A stretch of DNA of 13,956 nt from assembly GCA_013619005.1 (NCBI GenBank), contig JABXKY010000338.1:1-13956 (forward strand), in the 5' to 3' direction. The position numbers were made by a program, and so were the translations under genes. This DNA is from Candidatus Bathyarchaeota archaeon. GTDB taxonomy: Archaea; Thermoproteota; Bathyarchaeia; TCS64. Positions within the stretch are counted from its first letter, which is position 1. Every line of letters starts with the position of its first letter. The notes below the pieces were generated by a model. That model was not told the DNA's origin. It saw only the letters and a list, made by a program, of their open reading frames with translations, and did no database searches. Shown one piece after another: positions 12,567-13,956 of the stretch.

Positions 12567-13956
12567 CTAGTCCTTTGCCTTCGGTTTCATGAATGACATG
12601 AGGTTGAACTGGTTCTGGGTCTCCTCATCGGGCTCCTCGTAGAACAGCGAGTCAATCTCCTCCTCGACGAGCCTGATCCTGTCCACGTAGTAGTCCCCCA
12701 GATCGTACTTGTAGATGATATCCCTGGCCGCTTTGAGGTACTTTGTGATGCCTCCCTTGTACACCGTCTGAAGAATCCGTCCTCCGCAGCGGTCGCAGAC
12801 CCCCTTCAGCGGCGGTCTCCTGTACTTTTTGTTGCACTTGCTGCACCTGAACTTTTGCCTGGTGAACGCCCTGAGGTTGCCCACTATGTCCTTCATGAAG
12901 TGGCTGTTGAGGATCTTGAGGCCGACGGTCTTGCCCTCGACGGCCCTCAGCTTCTTGGTGAGGTCTAGTTGGCTCTCCAGCTTGTCAAGCATGGACTTGA
13001 GGACGTTGTAGGCGCCCAGATGGCTTCCCAGGTTGATGTTGGTGCACTCGTGGGTGTAGTGCTGGCCTGTGTACTGGGCCGCTGTGCCGAGGCGGGCTCC
13101 GAGGGTGTCCACGAGCGGACCGAACTCTGTCGGGCCGGCCCTCCTCTTGCTCATGGCGTAGAACTCTGGAGGGTAGCGGGAGATGACGTCCACGTTGTGG
13201 CTCTCCTTGTCCACCTCGCTGGGGTTCAGGTTGGGGATGACGAACAGTGGGGCGTCCATCAGCCCTCCACTCGCCTCTGGGAGGTATGCTTTGCTGAAGT
13301 TTAGCAGAGGGTCAAGAGCCATCATGATGGCGTCCTCGTCTCCGTCGCAGTTTCTCCGCTTGGCCGCGTGCCAGTATGGGTGGGCGTAGCAGTTGCGCAC
13401 CGTGGTCCAGCCGATTATCCTTCCGACGATGGCGGCGCTTGTGTGGGGCGCCATGCCGAAGACTATCTCTCCTACTATCTGGTCCCTGGACGTCCTGTTG
13501 TACTCGGGCTCCATCTTGTAAAAGTCACGGAGCTCGTCATCGAGGAAGTTGGTGACTTTGACTAGGTAGTCGCCGCAGTCCTCGGGGAGCACGATATCCT
13601 GGACGAACAACTCAAGCATCTGGTCTCCCCTAGTCAGTGGCTCCCCGTGCATGTCAACCGTGTAACCTAGCTCAATGAGCCTCTCGATGGGTGTCCCCAC
13701 CTCATCTGGTGTGAAGTGTGTGAGCGGGATATCGGTGAGGTCGAACCTGAGGGTGCCGTCCTTGAAAACGCTGAGGTCGTAACGGGCTCTCAGTATGCCT
13801 TTCCCAAGGTGTTCAGGCATCTTGGTGTCGCTCATGAGGCGCTTGACGCATTTGATCTTGTCGGGGAGGCTGCCGCCGATGTGTTTTCTGGCGCTCTCCA
13901 GCTGTACACGGAGGTCGATCTCCGCCCACCCATAGGCAACGGTGTTTATCTTACAT
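12567..13956 (-). CDS. polC: DNA polymerase D large subunit DP2 (C-terminal part, runs off right edge)
   Basis: Catalytic subunit of the archaeal replicative polymerase PolD. The frame is open to the window edge, giving about 463 C-terminal residues; an internal ATG at 13833-13835 is not the start. Visible landmarks are KVNT-like KINTVAYGWAEIDL at the edge, KGILRARYDLSVFKDGT, TDIPLTHFTPDEVG, and the catalytic NCDGDED with the metal-binding DGD (codons 13338-13346). Then comes TGQHYTHECTNINLG and a CxxC...CxxC zinc finger (CSKC and CDRC, about 12783-12848). The tail QFNLMSFM (12588-12611) fits a PCNA-interacting PIP box (Q-x2-L-x2-F-M). No intein interrupts the visible part. It is followed by the Sec61-beta gene after 48 bases. 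Confidence 0.97.
   Translation of the reverse strand, partial: CKINTVAYGWAEIDLRVQLESARKHIGGSLPDKIKCVKRLMSDTKMPEHLGKGILRARYDLSVFKDGTLRFDLTDIPLTHFTPDEVGTPIERLIELGYTVDMHGEPLTRGDQMLELFVQDIVLPEDCGDYLVKVTNFLDDELRDFYKMEPEYNRTSRDQIVGEIVFGMAPHTSAAIVGRIIGWTTVRNCYAHPYWHAAKRRNCDGDEDAIMMALDPLLNFSKAYLPEASGGLMDAPLFVIPNLNPSEVDKESHNVDVISRYPPEFYAMSKRRAGPTEFGPLVDTLGARLGTAAQYTGQHYTHECTNINLGSHLGAYNVLKSMLDKLESQLDLTKKLRAVEGKTVGLKILNSHFMKDIVGNLRAFTRQKFRCSKCNKKYRRPPLKGVCDRCGGRILQTVYKGGITKYLKAARDIIYKYDLGDYYVDRIRLVEEEIDSLFYEEPDEETQNQFNLMSFMKPKAKD

Noticed and set aside
13833..13835. ATG as the start of the DNA polymerase gene.
   Set aside because: The same frame stays open and reads typical DP2 sequence up to the window edge; the gene is truncated by the window, not short.
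1..13956. CRISPR array, insertion sequence or prophage.
   Set aside because: No regularly spaced repeats, transposase, integrase or terminal inverted repeats were seen, and all major genes are chromosomal in character.

Overview
This window comes from an archaeal chromosome, most likely a euryarchaeal-type lineage. The evidence is the large subunit of DNA polymerase D (DP2), Alba, Sec61-beta, an archaeal four-OB-fold RPA, archaeal-type TrpRS, and TATA boxes centred about 25-28 bases upstream of start codons (leaderless transcription). A stand-alone superoxide reductase suggests an anaerobe or microaerophile. TAG ends seven of the fifteen complete reading frames, so the genome does not seem to spare TAG for pyrrolysine. 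I cannot name a genus. There is no sign of phage, transposon or CRISPR; this looks like core chromosome with a few lineage-specific genes.

Left part (1-2777, all minus strand): two tandem tryptophanyl-tRNA synthetase genes (the downstream copy runs off the left edge), a GNAT acetyltransferase, and a thioredoxin-like protein with a CPDC centre. The last two each have a TATA box at leaderless distance.

Middle part (2778-7412): a 247-base intergenic region holds back-to-back promoters, a GC-rich nested-hairpin element and an inverted repeat that overlaps the TATA box of an AbrB-PhoU regulator gene. Then come tRNA-Pro(CGG) with encoded CCA, a minus-strand neelaredoxin-type superoxide reductase, and a plus-strand pair (M28 metallopeptidase and radical SAM/SPASM protein) coupled by an ATGA overlap.

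Right part (7413-13956): a COG1407-type metallophosphoesterase is divergent from a SWIM zinc-finger protein. A previously uncalled 38-residue membrane protein follows, then the four-OB-fold RPA. Convergent to RPA lies a minus-strand housekeeping series in transcription order: DP2 (C-terminal part, with catalytic DGD, zinc finger and PIP box), Sec61-beta (58 residues), Alba, and a class III aminotransferase. Replication and single-strand DNA functions thus sit near each other on both strands.

I found no convincing new multi-gene system. The best candidates for a second look are the tandem TrpRS paralogue, the M28/radical SAM pair with an altered peptidase active site, the self-complementary leader of tRNA-Pro, the structured element upstream of phoU, the small membrane protein beside RPA, and an identical 15-base start-site context shared by trpS and the Sec61-beta gene.
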